Source: Mycobacterium sp. GA-1285
GTDB lineage: Bacteria > Actinomycetota > Actinomycetes > Mycobacteriales > Mycobacteriaceae
NCBI RefSeq assembly: GCF_001499905.1
Contig: NZ_LQIS01000007.1
Coordinates: forward strand, 1 to 64,000
DNA: 64,000 nt
Direction of reading: 5' to 3'
Position numbers and translations under genes: made by a program. Positions 26,680-37,477 of this stretch are shown here, one piece after another (position 1 is the stretch's first letter; every line of letters begins with the position of its first letter). The notes under the pieces were generated by a model. That model was not told the DNA's origin and did no database searches. It saw nothing but the letters and a program-made list of their open reading frames with translations.

Positions 26680-27846
26680 TCAGCCCAGGATCAACCCCGA
26701 CGTGGGCACACCCGTGCCCGCGGTGACTAGCACATGCTCGACATTCGGCACTGGGTTCACCGACGTTCCCCGCAACTGCCGAACCCCCTCGGCGATCCCG
26801 TTCATGCCGTGGATGTACGCCTCACCCAACTGCCCGCCGTGCGTGTTGATCGGAAGCCGCCCGCCGACCTCGATCGCTCCGTCGGCGATGAAGTCCTTGG
26901 CGTCACCCTTGTCGCAGAATCCCAGCTCTTCCAACTGGATCAAGGTGAACGGGGTGAAGTGGTCGTAGAGAATCGCGGTCTGGATGTCTTCCGGCTTCAG
27001 ACCGGATTGCTGCCACAGCTGCCTGCCGACGAGCCCCATCTCGGGCAGTCCGAGCTCAGGCCGGTAGTAGCTCGTCATCGAGTACTGGTCCGGGCTGGCG
27101 CCCTGCGAGGCCGCCTCGATGACCGCTGGGCGGTATTTGAGGTCTTTGGCCCGCTCGGCGGAAGTAACGACCAACGCGACGCCGCCATCGGTTTCCTGGC
27201 AGCAGTCGAGAAGCCGCAGGGGTTCGGCGATCCACCGCGAATTCTGGTGATCCTCGATGGTGATCGGCTTCTCGTAGAAGTACGCCTTGGGATTCTTCGC
27301 GGCGTGTCTGCGGTCGGCGACCGAGATCATCCCGAAATCCCGGCTGGTCGCGCCGGACTGGTGCATGTACCGCCGGGCGATCATCGCGACCTGTGCGGCG
27401 GGGGTCGACAAGCCGTGCGGGTAGGAGAAGGAATTGTCGACGCCGGTCGAGTCGGCGTTCTCGACCAAGCGCATCTGCACCTGACCGAACCGCACACCCG
27501 ATCTCTCGTTGAACGCGCGGTACGCCACAACACAATCCGCGACACCGGTCGCCACGGCGATCGCCGCCTGCTGGATGGTCGCGCAGGCCGCGCCGCCACC
27601 GTGATGGATCTTCGAGAAGAACTTCAACTCGCCGATTCCCGTCGCGCGCGCGATCGCGACCTCGGTGTTGGAGTCCATCGTGAAGGTGACCATGCCGTCG
27701 ACATCGGCGGGCGTCAAACCCGCGTCGTCGAGGGCGTCGAGCACCGCTTCCGATGCGAGCCGCAGTTCGCTGCGGCCGGAGTTCTTCGAGAAGTCAGTGG
27801 CGCCGATACCGACGATCGCCGCCTTCCCAGACAGTGCGCCCGGCAT
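26680..27846 (-). CDS. ltp2: Steroid side-chain retro-aldolase Ltp2
   Basis: Ltp2 cleaves 17-hydroxy-3-oxo-4-pregnene-20-carboxyl-CoA to androstenedione and propionyl-CoA, in complex with the DUF35 domain of ChsH2. The 388-residue thiolase-fold protein contains the reported catalytic tyrosines at the expected numbers: Tyr294 in ILYDHFTPF and Tyr344 in GGQLGEAYIHG. ATG at 27846 shares one base with the chsH1 stop (TGATG). It is the last gene of the cyp125-chsE1-chsE2-chsH2-chsH1-ltp2 operon. Confidence 0.95.
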   Translation of the reverse strand: MPGALSGKAAIVGIGATDFSKNSGRSELRLASEAVLDALDDAGLTPADVDGMVTFTMDSNTEVAIARATGIGELKFFSKIHHGGGAACATIQQAAIAVATGVADCVVAYRAFNERSGVRFGQVQMRLVENADSTGVDNSFSYPHGLSTPAAQVAMIARRYMHQSGATSRDFGMISVADRRHAAKNPKAYFYEKPITIEDHQNSRWIAEPLRLLDCCQETDGGVALVVTSAERAKDLKYRPAVIEAASQGASPDQYSMTSYYRPELGLPEMGLVGRQLWQQSGLKPEDIQTAILYDHFTPFTLIQLEELGFCDKGDAKDFIADGAIEVGGRLPINTHGGQLGEAYIHGMNGIAEGVRQLRGTSVNPVPNVEHVLVTAGTGVPTSGLILG

Positions 27847-28250
27847 CAGGCGTTTCCTCCGATTGTCAAAGTCGCAGTGGCGATCACGTGGTCGCCGAGA
27901 CTGTTGCTGCCGACGATCTTCAGCGTGATCAGCCCGTCGTCGATCGCGGTCACCTCGCCGGCAAACGTCACCGTGTCGTAGGCGTACCACGGCACGCCCA
28001 GTCGAAGTGAGATCGACTTGATGATCGCGGTCGGGCCCGCCCAGTCGGTGATGTAGCGCTGCACCAGACCGGTGTCGGTGAGGATGTTGACGAAGATGTC
28101 CTTGCTGCCCTTGGCCTGTGCCTTGTCCCTGTCGTGATGGACGTCCTGATAGTCGCGAGTGGCGATGGCCGTCGACACGATGAAGGTCGGGTCGCCGTAC
28201 AGCGCGAGTTCGGGGAGCTTCGTCCCTACTTCGACTGCGGGGGCGCTCAC
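27846..28250 (-). CDS. chsH1: Steroid enoyl-CoA hydratase subunit ChsH1
   Basis: The 134-residue single hot-dog MaoC-like protein pairs with the N-terminal domain of ChsH2 to hydrate the C22 enoyl-CoA before Ltp2 cleavage. TRDYQDVHHDRDKA carries the Asp/His hydratase pair. The GTG start at 28250 overlaps the chsH2 stop by GTGA; the longer frame upstream is inside chsH2. It matches Rv3541c in size and order. Confidence 0.94.
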   Translation of the reverse strand: MSAPAVEVGTKLPELALYGDPTFIVSTAIATRDYQDVHHDRDKAQAKGSKDIFVNILTDTGLVQRYITDWAGPTAIIKSISLRLGVPWYAYDTVTFAGEVTAIDDGLITLKIVGSNSLGDHVIATATLTIGGNA

Positions 28251-29227
28251 GCCGCGGTCTCCTCGTCGGGCTCCCACGCGTAGAGCGTCCACGCCGGACC
28301 GGAGTCACCCTCCGGGAAGTCGATATATGTTGCGCGAACAGGCATTCCGATCTCCACCGTGGCCGGGTCGACGTTGCGGAGCTGTCCGAGCATCCGTACA
28401 CCTTCCTCGAGCTCGACAAGGGCGATGACAAACGGCAACGTCCGACCGGGCACCTTCGGCGCATGGTGCACCACGAAGCTGAACACGGTGCCCTTGCCGC
28501 TGGCGACGACGTAGTCCGTCGGCTGGTCCTTGTCTTGCCAGATCGCGGGTACCGGGGGATGCACCAGCGTGCCGTCGCCACGCTTCTGAATGCGCAGCGC
28601 GTGTGCGTTGACGCCGTCCCAGAAGAACTTGGTGTCGCGGGACGAAGCCGGTCGCATCATCATGTCCGCGTCCAGATCATCGGGCACCGCCGCGCCGACG
28701 TCCTTCTCCGCGGGCTTGAACTTCATGATGCGCCAGATCATTTCGGCGACATTTTCGTCGCCATCGGTGCCGTTGGGCACCGTCCAGGTGATGAGCTGGT
28801 TGATGAAGTATCCCTCTCCCAGCGCTGTCTGCTTGGGACCCACCACATCTGTGATCTCGGCGTGGATGCTGACCTCTTCGCCCGGACGCAGATACCGGTG
28901 ATAGGTCTGCTCACAGTTGGTGGCGACCACGCCGACGTAGCCGGCATCGTCGAAGAGTTGCATCATCTTGGTCAGCGGATCATCGTCCGAGCGGCCCTGG
29001 CCGAGCCCGCCCATCGTCCACACCTGGATCATCGCCGGAGGGGCCACGATGCCGGGGTGGCCGGCGGCCTTGGCCGCTTCCTCGTCCACATAGATCGGGT
29101 TCCGGTCACCGATGGCGTCGACCCAATGGTGGATCATGGGCTGATTGACCGGATCTCGGCCGGTGCGCGGCTCGCTCTTGCCGTCCGCCTTGATCTTCTC
29201 GATGTCCGTCCGCAGGTCGCCGCTCAT
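28247..29227 (-). CDS. chsH2: Steroid enoyl-CoA hydratase/aldolase-partner subunit ChsH2
   Basis: The 326-residue two-domain protein has an N-terminal MaoC hot-dog domain (about 1-185) and a C-terminal DUF35 OB-fold domain (about 200-326) that binds Ltp2. In the first domain AIGDRNPIYVD replaces the usual His of the hydratase motif with Tyr, so the catalytic pair is supplied mainly by ChsH1. ATG at 29227 is chosen over an upstream TTG at 29251. It matches Rv3542c. Confidence 0.94.
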   Translation of the reverse strand: MSGDLRTDIEKIKADGKSEPRTGRDPVNQPMIHHWVDAIGDRNPIYVDEEAAKAAGHPGIVAPPAMIQVWTMGGLGQGRSDDDPLTKMMQLFDDAGYVGVVATNCEQTYHRYLRPGEEVSIHAEITDVVGPKQTALGEGYFINQLITWTVPNGTDGDENVAEMIWRIMKFKPAEKDVGAAVPDDLDADMMMRPASSRDTKFFWDGVNAHALRIQKRGDGTLVHPPVPAIWQDKDQPTDYVVASGKGTVFSFVVHHAPKVPGRTLPFVIALVELEEGVRMLGQLRNVDPATVEIGMPVRATYIDFPEGDSGPAWTLYAWEPDEETAA

Positions 29228-29255
29228 CGGTGCCCTTTGCTCTTCGCGCAAGCGC

Positions 29256-30419
29256 TCATCGCGGCACCCTCGGGACCTTCAGCCCCGCAGCCGCGATCAT
29301 CTCCCGCATCACCTCGTTGACACCTCCACCGAACGTGATCACCAGGTTCCGTTTGGTTTGCGAGTCAAGCCATTCCAGCAGTTCCGCGGTCTCCGGCTCG
29401 GCCGGGTTCCCGTACTTGCCGACGATCTCCTCGGCCAGGCGCCCGGCGTACTGGATCCGCTCGGTGCCGAACACCTTGGTGGCTGCGGCGTCGGCGACGT
29501 CGATGGTCTCGCCTGCCGCGGCGACCTGCCAGTTGAGCAGCTCGTTGATCCGCCACATCGCCTTGAGCTCACCGAGCGAGCGCTTGACGTCGTGGTGGTT
29601 GAGCGGAATATCGCCGTTGCCACCGGGTTTCGACGCCCACGCGTGCACGTGGTCGTACAGGCTGGCGAATCGGCCCGCGGGTCCCAACATCACGCGCTCG
29701 TTGTTGAGCTGCGTGGTGATCAGCTTCCAGCCGCCGTTCTCCTCGCCGACCAGCATGTCGGCGGGCACCCGGACGTCGTTGTAGTACGTCGCGTTGGTGT
29801 GGTGCGCGCCGTCGGACAGGATCATCGGCGTCCACGAATAGCCGGGGTCCTTGGTGTCGACGATGAGGATCGATATCCCCTTGTGCTTCACCGCCTCCGG
29901 GTCGGTGCGGCACGCCAGCCAGATGTAGTCCGCGTCATGCCCACCGGTCGTGAACACCTTCTGCCCGTTGACGATGTACTCGTCGCCCTGACGCACCGCG
30001 GTGGTCCGCAGCGACGCCAGGTCGGTGCCGGCTTCAGGCTCGGTGTAGCCGATTGCGAAGTGCACCTCGCCGGCGAGGATCGCGGGCAGGAACTTCTTCT
30101 TCTGCTCCTCGGTGCCGTACTGCTGCAGCGTCGGCCCGACGGTCTGCAGTGTGACGGCGGGAAGCGGCACGTCGGCCCGGTGCGCCTCGTTCACGAAGAT
30201 CGACTGCTCGATCGCGCCGAAGCCGAGGCCGCCGAACTCCTTCGGCCAGCCGACACCCAGCTTTCCGTCCGTGCCCATCCGCTTGATGACCGCGCGGTAC
30301 GCCTTGCCGTGGCGGTCGGTCTCCATCTCCTTGGCTTCTTCGGGCGAGATGAGATTGGAGAAGTACTCGCGCAGTTCAGCCTGCAGCTGCTTCTGTTCGG
30401 GCGTCAGTTCGATGAACAT
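29256..30419 (-). CDS. chsE2: Steroid acyl-CoA dehydrogenase subunit ChsE2 (FadE29)
   Basis: ChsE2 forms an alpha2beta2 enzyme with ChsE1 that dehydrogenates 3-oxo-4-pregnene-20-carboxyl-CoA, the last side-chain oxidation. The 387-residue protein has the ACAD N-terminal helices, the FAD/substrate strand FAIGYTEPEAGTDLASL and the C-terminal helical domain ending in ITFGGGVNEVMREMI. The length equals that of Rv3543c. Only 2 nt separate it from chsE1. The ATG at 30419 is clear. Confidence 0.95.
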   Translation of the reverse strand: MFIELTPEQKQLQAELREYFSNLISPEEAKEMETDRHGKAYRAVIKRMGTDGKLGVGWPKEFGGLGFGAIEQSIFVNEAHRADVPLPAVTLQTVGPTLQQYGTEEQKKKFLPAILAGEVHFAIGYTEPEAGTDLASLRTTAVRQGDEYIVNGQKVFTTGGHDADYIWLACRTDPEAVKHKGISILIVDTKDPGYSWTPMILSDGAHHTNATYYNDVRVPADMLVGEENGGWKLITTQLNNERVMLGPAGRFASLYDHVHAWASKPGGNGDIPLNHHDVKRSLGELKAMWRINELLNWQVAAAGETIDVADAAATKVFGTERIQYAGRLAEEIVGKYGNPAEPETAELLEWLDSQTKRNLVITFGGGVNEVMREMIAAAGLKVPRVPR

Positions 30420-30421
30420 TG

Positions 30422-31468
30422 CTAGCTCCCGTCGTCCCCTGGCCACTGGCCGTGGCTCCATCCCTCGCCCAGTGCCGCTCCCACCACGTCGAGCCGGTGC
30501 GACGGACCACCGACCAGGCGGGCAAGGTCCTTGATCGAGGAGTAGTAGCGGTCCATCGGATAGGTGATGTCCATACCCATGCCGCCATGCAGGTGATGGC
30601 AGAGCTGCATCACCGGCGGCGCCTGCGAAGCGAGCCAGTATCCGAGGATGTCGATGTCTTGATCGGCATCGCGGCCCTCCGACAGCCGCCAGGTCACCGA
30701 GTTCGACGCCAATGTCAGTGTGCGCGAGGCGATGTAAACCTCGGCCAGCTGGGCGGCGACCGTCTGGAACGTCGACAGCGGCTTGCCGAACTGCTCCCGG
30801 TTGGCCACGTAGTCGGCGGTGAGCCGCAGTGCGCCGGCGACCAGACCCGATGCGAACGCGCCGATCGCGGCGAGCGCCAGCTGATTGACGCGGCGCGGCG
30901 GCACGCCGAGCACTCCGTCGACGGCGGTGTCGGTGAACGTCACCGAATACTCGTCCGCGCTGCTGGATGCCGGAGTCTTGGTCAGCATGACGCCGTCGTT
31001 TTCGGGCGAGACCACCACCACCGCGCTGTCGGCCGTGACCACGAGCCAATCCGCTTGCTCCGCATAGGGAACCGCGACTTTGGTACCGCTGAGCCGACCG
31101 TCGGTGAACGTCACCGCGGGCAGATCCGGCAGCGGCGCCCCGGGCTCGTTGAGCGCCGCCGAGAGCACCGCACCTTTCGCGACGCCGGCCAGGTAGCGGT
31201 CCTGCTGCTCGTCGGTCGCCGACTCGAGAAGCGGCAGCAGCCCCAGACCCAGGGTGGCCAACGCGGGGCTGATCGTGCCGTGCCTGCCGATCTCGGTGAG
31301 TGCGGTGGCCACCTCGGGCAGGCCGACACCGTCGCCGCCGAGACGCTCGGGAACCGCCAGCGCCGTCACGCCCCCGGACACCAGCGCGTCCCAGCTGTTG
31401 TCCCGGGTCAACACCGAGGTCACCACGTCGGCGACAGCCTGCTGCCCCTCGTCTGGACTGAAGTCCAC
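30422..31468 (-). CDS. chsE1: Steroid acyl-CoA dehydrogenase subunit ChsE1 (FadE28)
   Basis: The 348-residue ACAD-fold subunit is the partner of ChsE2 and lies beside it. It is shorter than homotetrameric acyl-CoA dehydrogenases and has a reduced middle domain (PGAPLPDLPAVTF), typical of the half-site subunits that must pair for FAD binding. The C-terminal domain has REQFGKPLSTFQTVAAQLAE and ends HLHGGMGMDITYP. GTG at 31468 has a strong AGGAGG complementary to 31475-31480. It matches Rv3544c. Confidence 0.95.
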   Translation of the reverse strand: MDFSPDEGQQAVADVVTSVLTRDNSWDALVSGGVTALAVPERLGGDGVGLPEVATALTEIGRHGTISPALATLGLGLLPLLESATDEQQDRYLAGVAKGAVLSAALNEPGAPLPDLPAVTFTDGRLSGTKVAVPYAEQADWLVVTADSAVVVVSPENDGVMLTKTPASSSADEYSVTFTDTAVDGVLGVPPRRVNQLALAAIGAFASGLVAGALRLTADYVANREQFGKPLSTFQTVAAQLAEVYIASRTLTLASNSVTWRLSEGRDADQDIDILGYWLASQAPPVMQLCHHLHGGMGMDITYPMDRYYSSIKDLARLVGGPSHRLDVVGAALGEGWSHGQWPGDDGS

Positions 31469-31519
31469 CCGAATCCTCCTTGATACCGGGAAATTTCGCA
31501 GTCGCTACAACTTACGTCG

Positions 31520-32773
31520 TCAGCTGTTGGCGACCGGGCACTTTCCGGTGTAATCCACCTGCCAGTGCTTGATGCCGTTGAGCCAACCCGACTTGAGCCG
31601 CTCGGGCTCGCCGACCGGCTTGAGGTCGGGCATGTGGTCGGCGACCGCGTTGAAGATCAGGTTGATGGTCATCTTCGCCAGGTTCGCGCCGATGCAGTAG
31701 TGGGCGCCCGTGCCGCCGAACCCCACATGCGGGTTGGGGCTGCGCATGATGTCGAACTTGTGCGGGTTCTCGAACACCTCTTCGTCGAAGTTGGCTGAGC
31801 GGTAGGACATCACGACCCGCTGGCCCTTCTTGATCTGCACACCGCCCAACTCGACGTCCTCCAGGGCGGTGCGCTGGAACGCCGAAACCGGGGTGGCCCA
31901 ACGGACGATCTCGTCGGCGGCGGTCTCGGGGCGCTCCTTCTTGTACAGCTCCCACTGATCCGGATTCTGGGAGAACGCGATCATGCCGTGGGTGATCGAG
32001 TTGCGAGTGGTCTCGTTGCCGGCGACGGCCAGCATCACCACGAAGAAGCCGAACTCGTCGTCGGAGAGCTTCTCGCCGTCGATGTCGGCCTCGATCAGCG
32101 TGGTGACGATGTCGTCGGTCGGATTCTTGGCCCGATCCTCGGCCATCTGCATGGCGTACTGGATCAGCTCGACGGACGACAGTGCCGGGTCGATGTGCGC
32201 GTACTCGGGATCTTCACCGGCGGTCATCTCGTTCGACCACCGGAACAGCTTGTCGCGGTCCTCCTGCGGCACGCCCAGCAGGCCGGCGATCGCCTGCAGC
32301 GGAAGCTCGCACGACACCTGCTCGACGAAGTCGCCACTGCCCGCGGCGGCCGCCTGTCTGGCGATGTTCTGCGCGCGCTGGTCGAGTTCGTCCTGCAGCC
32401 GCCCAACGGCCCGCGGAGTGAAACCGCGAGAGATGATCTTGCGCAGGCGGGTGTGTTGCGGAGCGTCCATGTTCAACAGGACGTTGCGCTGCAGATCGAT
32501 GGCTTCGCGCGTCATGTCCTGCGGCCAGACCGGGATCGCCCCGTCGGGCGAGCTACCGAAGATGTCGTTGCGCTTGGACACCTCCTTGACGTCGGCGTGC
32601 TTGGTCACCAACCAGTAACCCTTGTCGCCGAAGCCGCCCGTGCCGCCCGGAACGTCGACCCAGTGGATCGGCTCGGACCTGCGCAACTCGGCCAGCTCTT
32701 CTACGGGCAGGCGCTCGAGGTTCAGGCTCGCGTCGAGGAAGTCGAAGTCGGCTGGGATATTGGGGCACGGCAT
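31520..32773 (-). CDS. cyp125: Cytochrome P450 Cyp125, steroid C26 monooxygenase
   Basis: Cyp125 oxidises the terminal side-chain methyl of cholest-4-en-3-one to the carboxylic acid and is the main entry to side-chain beta-oxidation. The 417-residue protein has the I-helix AGNETT (251-256), ExxR (E288, R291) and the heme loop FGGTGAHYCIG with Cys360. ATG at 32773 has GGAGGAG upstream; the longer frame would cross the KstR operator at 32800-32813. It heads the six-gene side-chain operon. Confidence 0.96.
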   Translation of the reverse strand: MPCPNIPADFDFLDASLNLERLPVEELAELRRSEPIHWVDVPGGTGGFGDKGYWLVTKHADVKEVSKRNDIFGSSPDGAIPVWPQDMTREAIDLQRNVLLNMDAPQHTRLRKIISRGFTPRAVGRLQDELDQRAQNIARQAAAAGSGDFVEQVSCELPLQAIAGLLGVPQEDRDKLFRWSNEMTAGEDPEYAHIDPALSSVELIQYAMQMAEDRAKNPTDDIVTTLIEADIDGEKLSDDEFGFFVVMLAVAGNETTRNSITHGMIAFSQNPDQWELYKKERPETAADEIVRWATPVSAFQRTALEDVELGGVQIKKGQRVVMSYRSANFDEEVFENPHKFDIMRSPNPHVGFGGTGAHYCIGANLAKMTINLIFNAVADHMPDLKPVGEPERLKSGWLNGIKHWQVDYTGKCPVANS

Positions 32774-32799
32774 GGGGGAAGCTCCTCCGCAACAGTTAT

Positions 32800-32813
32800 T
32801 GCAACGTGTTCTA
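32800..32813. promoter_or_regulatory. KstR operator for the cyp125 operon
   Basis: TGCAACGTGTTCTA fits TnnAACnnGTTnnA and lies 26 nt before the cyp125 start codon. It is one of two separate sites in the divergent cyp125-fadA5 region. Confidence 0.86.
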
Positions 32814-32878
32814 GTGCCAGTAAAACATGCCTTCTGCGCAGATAAAAGGCAGGTCATCAACGTCGCTTGTCAGAGTAA

Positions 32879-32892
32879 TGAAACGTGTTCTA
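32879..32892. promoter_or_regulatory. KstR operator for fadA5
   Basis: TGAAACGTGTTCTA fits TnnAACnnGTTnnA and ends 10 nt before the fadA5 ATG. Its centre is 79 bp from the cyp125 operator. Confidence 0.88.
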
Positions 32893-32893
32893 G

Positions 32894-34922
<2,029 letters not shown>

Positions 34923-34937
34923 CCGGAAGGCAGCCGT

Positions 34938-36359
34938 TTACTTGGTGGACGGCGTGTCGTTCGACTTCGCGCCGTCCGACGCGCTCGGCTTCGCGCCGGT
35001 CAAGCGGCTCGTCACTCTGTTGACCGTGTCGTTGACCCTGTCGGCGAAGTCGTTCAGGCCGTTTCGACCGATTGCCGACGAACCGTTCGACGGCGCGCGA
35101 TCCTCCCCTGGCAGCTTCGGAGCGAACTTGTTCGGACTGCTGCGCTGAACCGTGCTTCCTGACACCGGCGGGCTCGTTGGCGTCGACCGAGACTGCGACG
35201 CGACGACCGGCGAATTGTCGGCTTCATCGAGGTTATCGGTCGTCAAGTTGCTGACCGTCCCGCCGCTCTCGACCGCAGTGGGCGAGCCCGCGTCCCGCTC
35301 GTCCAGAGTGGATACCTGCCCTCCACTCAAAGCGGTCAACGACGACCCCGGCTGCATAGGCCGCGTCACCGTCGGATCTTTCGGTATCGCGGGATGGCCG
35401 GGCAAGCCTTTGCCGTCGTTGTAGCCGGCGTTGACCAGTTGGGTCACCGTCGGATCGATTGCGTCGGCCACGATGTTCCCACCAGGGAGCAACCGCAGCG
35501 GACGGGTCAGCGGCAGGTTCTCCGACTGGACCGTGACGTACGTGGTTCGACTACCCGGCAGCTTCTGCTTGTTGAGAATGTTTCCCTGCGAGTCAATGAC
35601 ATAGGCGTAGTGCTCGGTATTGGGATCCGTGCTCAGCGCTTCCTTCATCACCTCGTCCGGAATCACGGTGTTCGATTGCGCGCCATAGCCGTACAGATAA
35701 GCGGCCAGGCTGTTCCCGACAGCGAACGGGTTGAGGGGATCGACCGGAGCGTCTGAGTTGATGTTGTACTCGTATGCGACATCGAGCGCCGGAACCCCTA
35801 GATCTTTGGACGTCGGTTCCGCCGAGGTTGCCAACAGGGGAGCGAACGGAGCGTAGGTCGTCCAGAAGCCGCCGCCGGCCCGGTTGGTGTTGTTGTCGAG
35901 GATGACGAAGGCGACGTTGTCCTTCTCCGAATCCGACATCTGCTTGAGCGCGGTTCCGGTTTGACCCGCACCCCATCCGGAGGACACGACGCCGGTCTTC
36001 TCAGGATCGGTTCTGTGCTCGATGATCGCGTTCTTGATGCCCTGCGGGCCTAAGAAGAACGGCACGACATGCTGCTCGCCGTACACCGTTGTCCAATCTG
36101 TGCCGTAGTACGTCGTGCCGGCAAAGATCTGCGACGTCGAGTTGGCCGGCGTGACCAGCGCGACCAGGTCCACTGCGGGCGCGACGGCCGTCGTGGTACC
36201 GGTCATCAATGCCGTCGACACGCTGGTCACGCCTACCGCGGCGGCCGCCAGACCTCCGGGGCCCAGCACCCGCGCGACGACCGCCGACGCGCGTGAAGAT
36301 CTGCGATGTTTCGCGGCCACGCGAACCTCCCCCACTCGTGCCCACATGGGTGGGCGCAT
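34938..36359 (-). CDS. PE-PPE domain protein lacking the catalytic serine
   Basis: The 473-residue protein begins with a basic region and a hydrophobic segment (about 31-62) that is a signal or anchor. Residues 65-290 follow the PE-PPE (PF08237) alpha/beta-hydrolase pattern, but the nucleophile elbow that normally reads GxSxS/G is GWGAG with Gly130 at the serine position. The last 180 residues are a disordered Ser/Pro/Asn-rich tail. No PE or PPE domain is attached. It follows ddn on the opposite strand and lies where the KstR and KstR2 territories meet. A structural or non-hydrolytic role is inferred. Confidence 0.75.
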   Translation of the reverse strand: MRPPMWARVGEVRVAAKHRRSSRASAVVARVLGPGGLAAAAVGVTSVSTALMTGTTTAVAPAVDLVALVTPANSTSQIFAGTTYYGTDWTTVYGEQHVVPFFLGPQGIKNAIIEHRTDPEKTGVVSSGWGAGQTGTALKQMSDSEKDNVAFVILDNNTNRAGGGFWTTYAPFAPLLATSAEPTSKDLGVPALDVAYEYNINSDAPVDPLNPFAVGNSLAAYLYGYGAQSNTVIPDEVMKEALSTDPNTEHYAYVIDSQGNILNKQKLPGSRTTYVTVQSENLPLTRPLRLLPGGNIVADAIDPTVTQLVNAGYNDGKGLPGHPAIPKDPTVTRPMQPGSSLTALSGGQVSTLDERDAGSPTAVESGGTVSNLTTDNLDEADNSPVVASQSRSTPTSPPVSGSTVQRSSPNKFAPKLPGEDRAPSNGSSAIGRNGLNDFADRVNDTVNRVTSRLTGAKPSASDGAKSNDTPSTK

Positions 36360-36512
36360 GCCGTGACCCCCGGACCGGGCAAATCTAACACCGCTTCAAG
36401 ATCGTAACCACCCTGGTGCCCGAGAACGCTGGTCGACTGGGAGTTTGGGGTCTCATGCACCGCCGGCGGATCGAGAACCGCTCGTCGTCTCAGCAACGTG
36501 CCGCTGCTACTG

Positions 36513-36536
36513 GCCGATTCCGGCGGTGCAATCGGC
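36513..36536 (-). terminator. Hairpin after the Rv3548c-like gene
   Basis: GCCGATT (36513-36519) pairs with AATCGGC (36530-36536) with a 10-nt loop, just beyond the stop at 36542. The 182-bp space up to the PE-PPE gene start shows no other gene. Confidence 0.4.
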
Positions 36537-36541
36537 GGGGC

Positions 36542-37459
36542 TCAGGCGCCGTAGACCGGCACGGGGGGACGCGCTTTGGCGAGCAGATCGGTGACCACCG
36601 GGCCGAGCTCGGCGGGGTCCCACCGCGCGCCCTTGTCGACCTGAGGCCCGTGTGCCCAGCCCTCGGCGACCCGGACGATGCCACCTTCGACCTCGAACAT
36701 GCGGCCGGTGACGTCCTTCGACTCGACGCTTCCCAGCCAGACGACCAGCGGGGAGATGTTCTCCGGCGCCATCGCGTCGAAGTCCTGATCCTGGGTGGCC
36801 ATCATGTCGGCGAACACGGTCTCGGTCATGCGGGTCCGCGCCGATGGCGCGATGGCGTTGACCGTGACGCCGTAACGCCCCATCTCGGCGGCAGCCACCA
36901 GGGTCAGGGCGGCGATGCCCGCCTTGGCGGCGCTGTAATTCGCTTGTCCCACACTGCCTTGCAGGCCGGCGCCCGAGCTTGTATTGATGATCCGCGCGTT
37001 GAGGGTGTCGGGGCCGGTGTTTCCGCTCTTGACTTGCGCGCGCCAATACGCCGCGGCGTGCCGCATGGTGGCGAAGTGCCCCTTGAGGTGTACGGCGATG
37101 ACGGCGTCGAACTCCTCCTCGCTGGTGTTGGCGAACATCCGGTCGCGAACGATGCCGGCGTTGTTGACCAGGACGTCGAGTCGGCCGAACGTGTCGACCG
37201 CGGCCTGGATCAACCCCTCGGCCTGGGCCCAGTCGGCGACATCGGCGCCATTGGCGACGGCTTCCCCTCCGGCGGCGGTGATTTCGTCGACGACACTTTG
37301 CGCGGCGCTGCCGCCGCCCGCGGGTGACCCGTCGAGGCCCACACCGATGTCGTTGACCACCACGCGGGCGCCCTCGGCGGCGAACGCGAGCGCGTGCGCG
37401 CGGCCGATGCCGCCACCTGATCCCGTCACGATGACCACACGGCCGTCGAGCAAACCCAT
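36542..37459 (-). CDS. Short-chain dehydrogenase (Rv3548c type)
   Basis: The 305-residue SDR has TGSGGGIGRAHALAFAAEGA at the N-terminus, NNAGIVRDRMF, and the catalytic YSAAK. The length and the NDIGVGLDG insertion match the 17-beta-HSD type 4-like SDRs of steroid clusters. The likely role is oxidation of a hydroxyl or reduction of a ketone on a ring C/D CoA thioester, inferred from the KstR2 site before the upstream gene. It is 18 nt after the other SDR and the two form an operon. Confidence 0.88.
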   Translation of the reverse strand: MGLLDGRVVIVTGSGGGIGRAHALAFAAEGARVVVNDIGVGLDGSPAGGGSAAQSVVDEITAAGGEAVANGADVADWAQAEGLIQAAVDTFGRLDVLVNNAGIVRDRMFANTSEEEFDAVIAVHLKGHFATMRHAAAYWRAQVKSGNTGPDTLNARIINTSSGAGLQGSVGQANYSAAKAGIAALTLVAAAEMGRYGVTVNAIAPSARTRMTETVFADMMATQDQDFDAMAPENISPLVVWLGSVESKDVTGRMFEVEGGIVRVAEGWAHGPQVDKGARWDPAELGPVVTDLLAKARPPVPVYGA

Positions 37460-37477
37460 ATCCGTTGTCTCCCTTGA

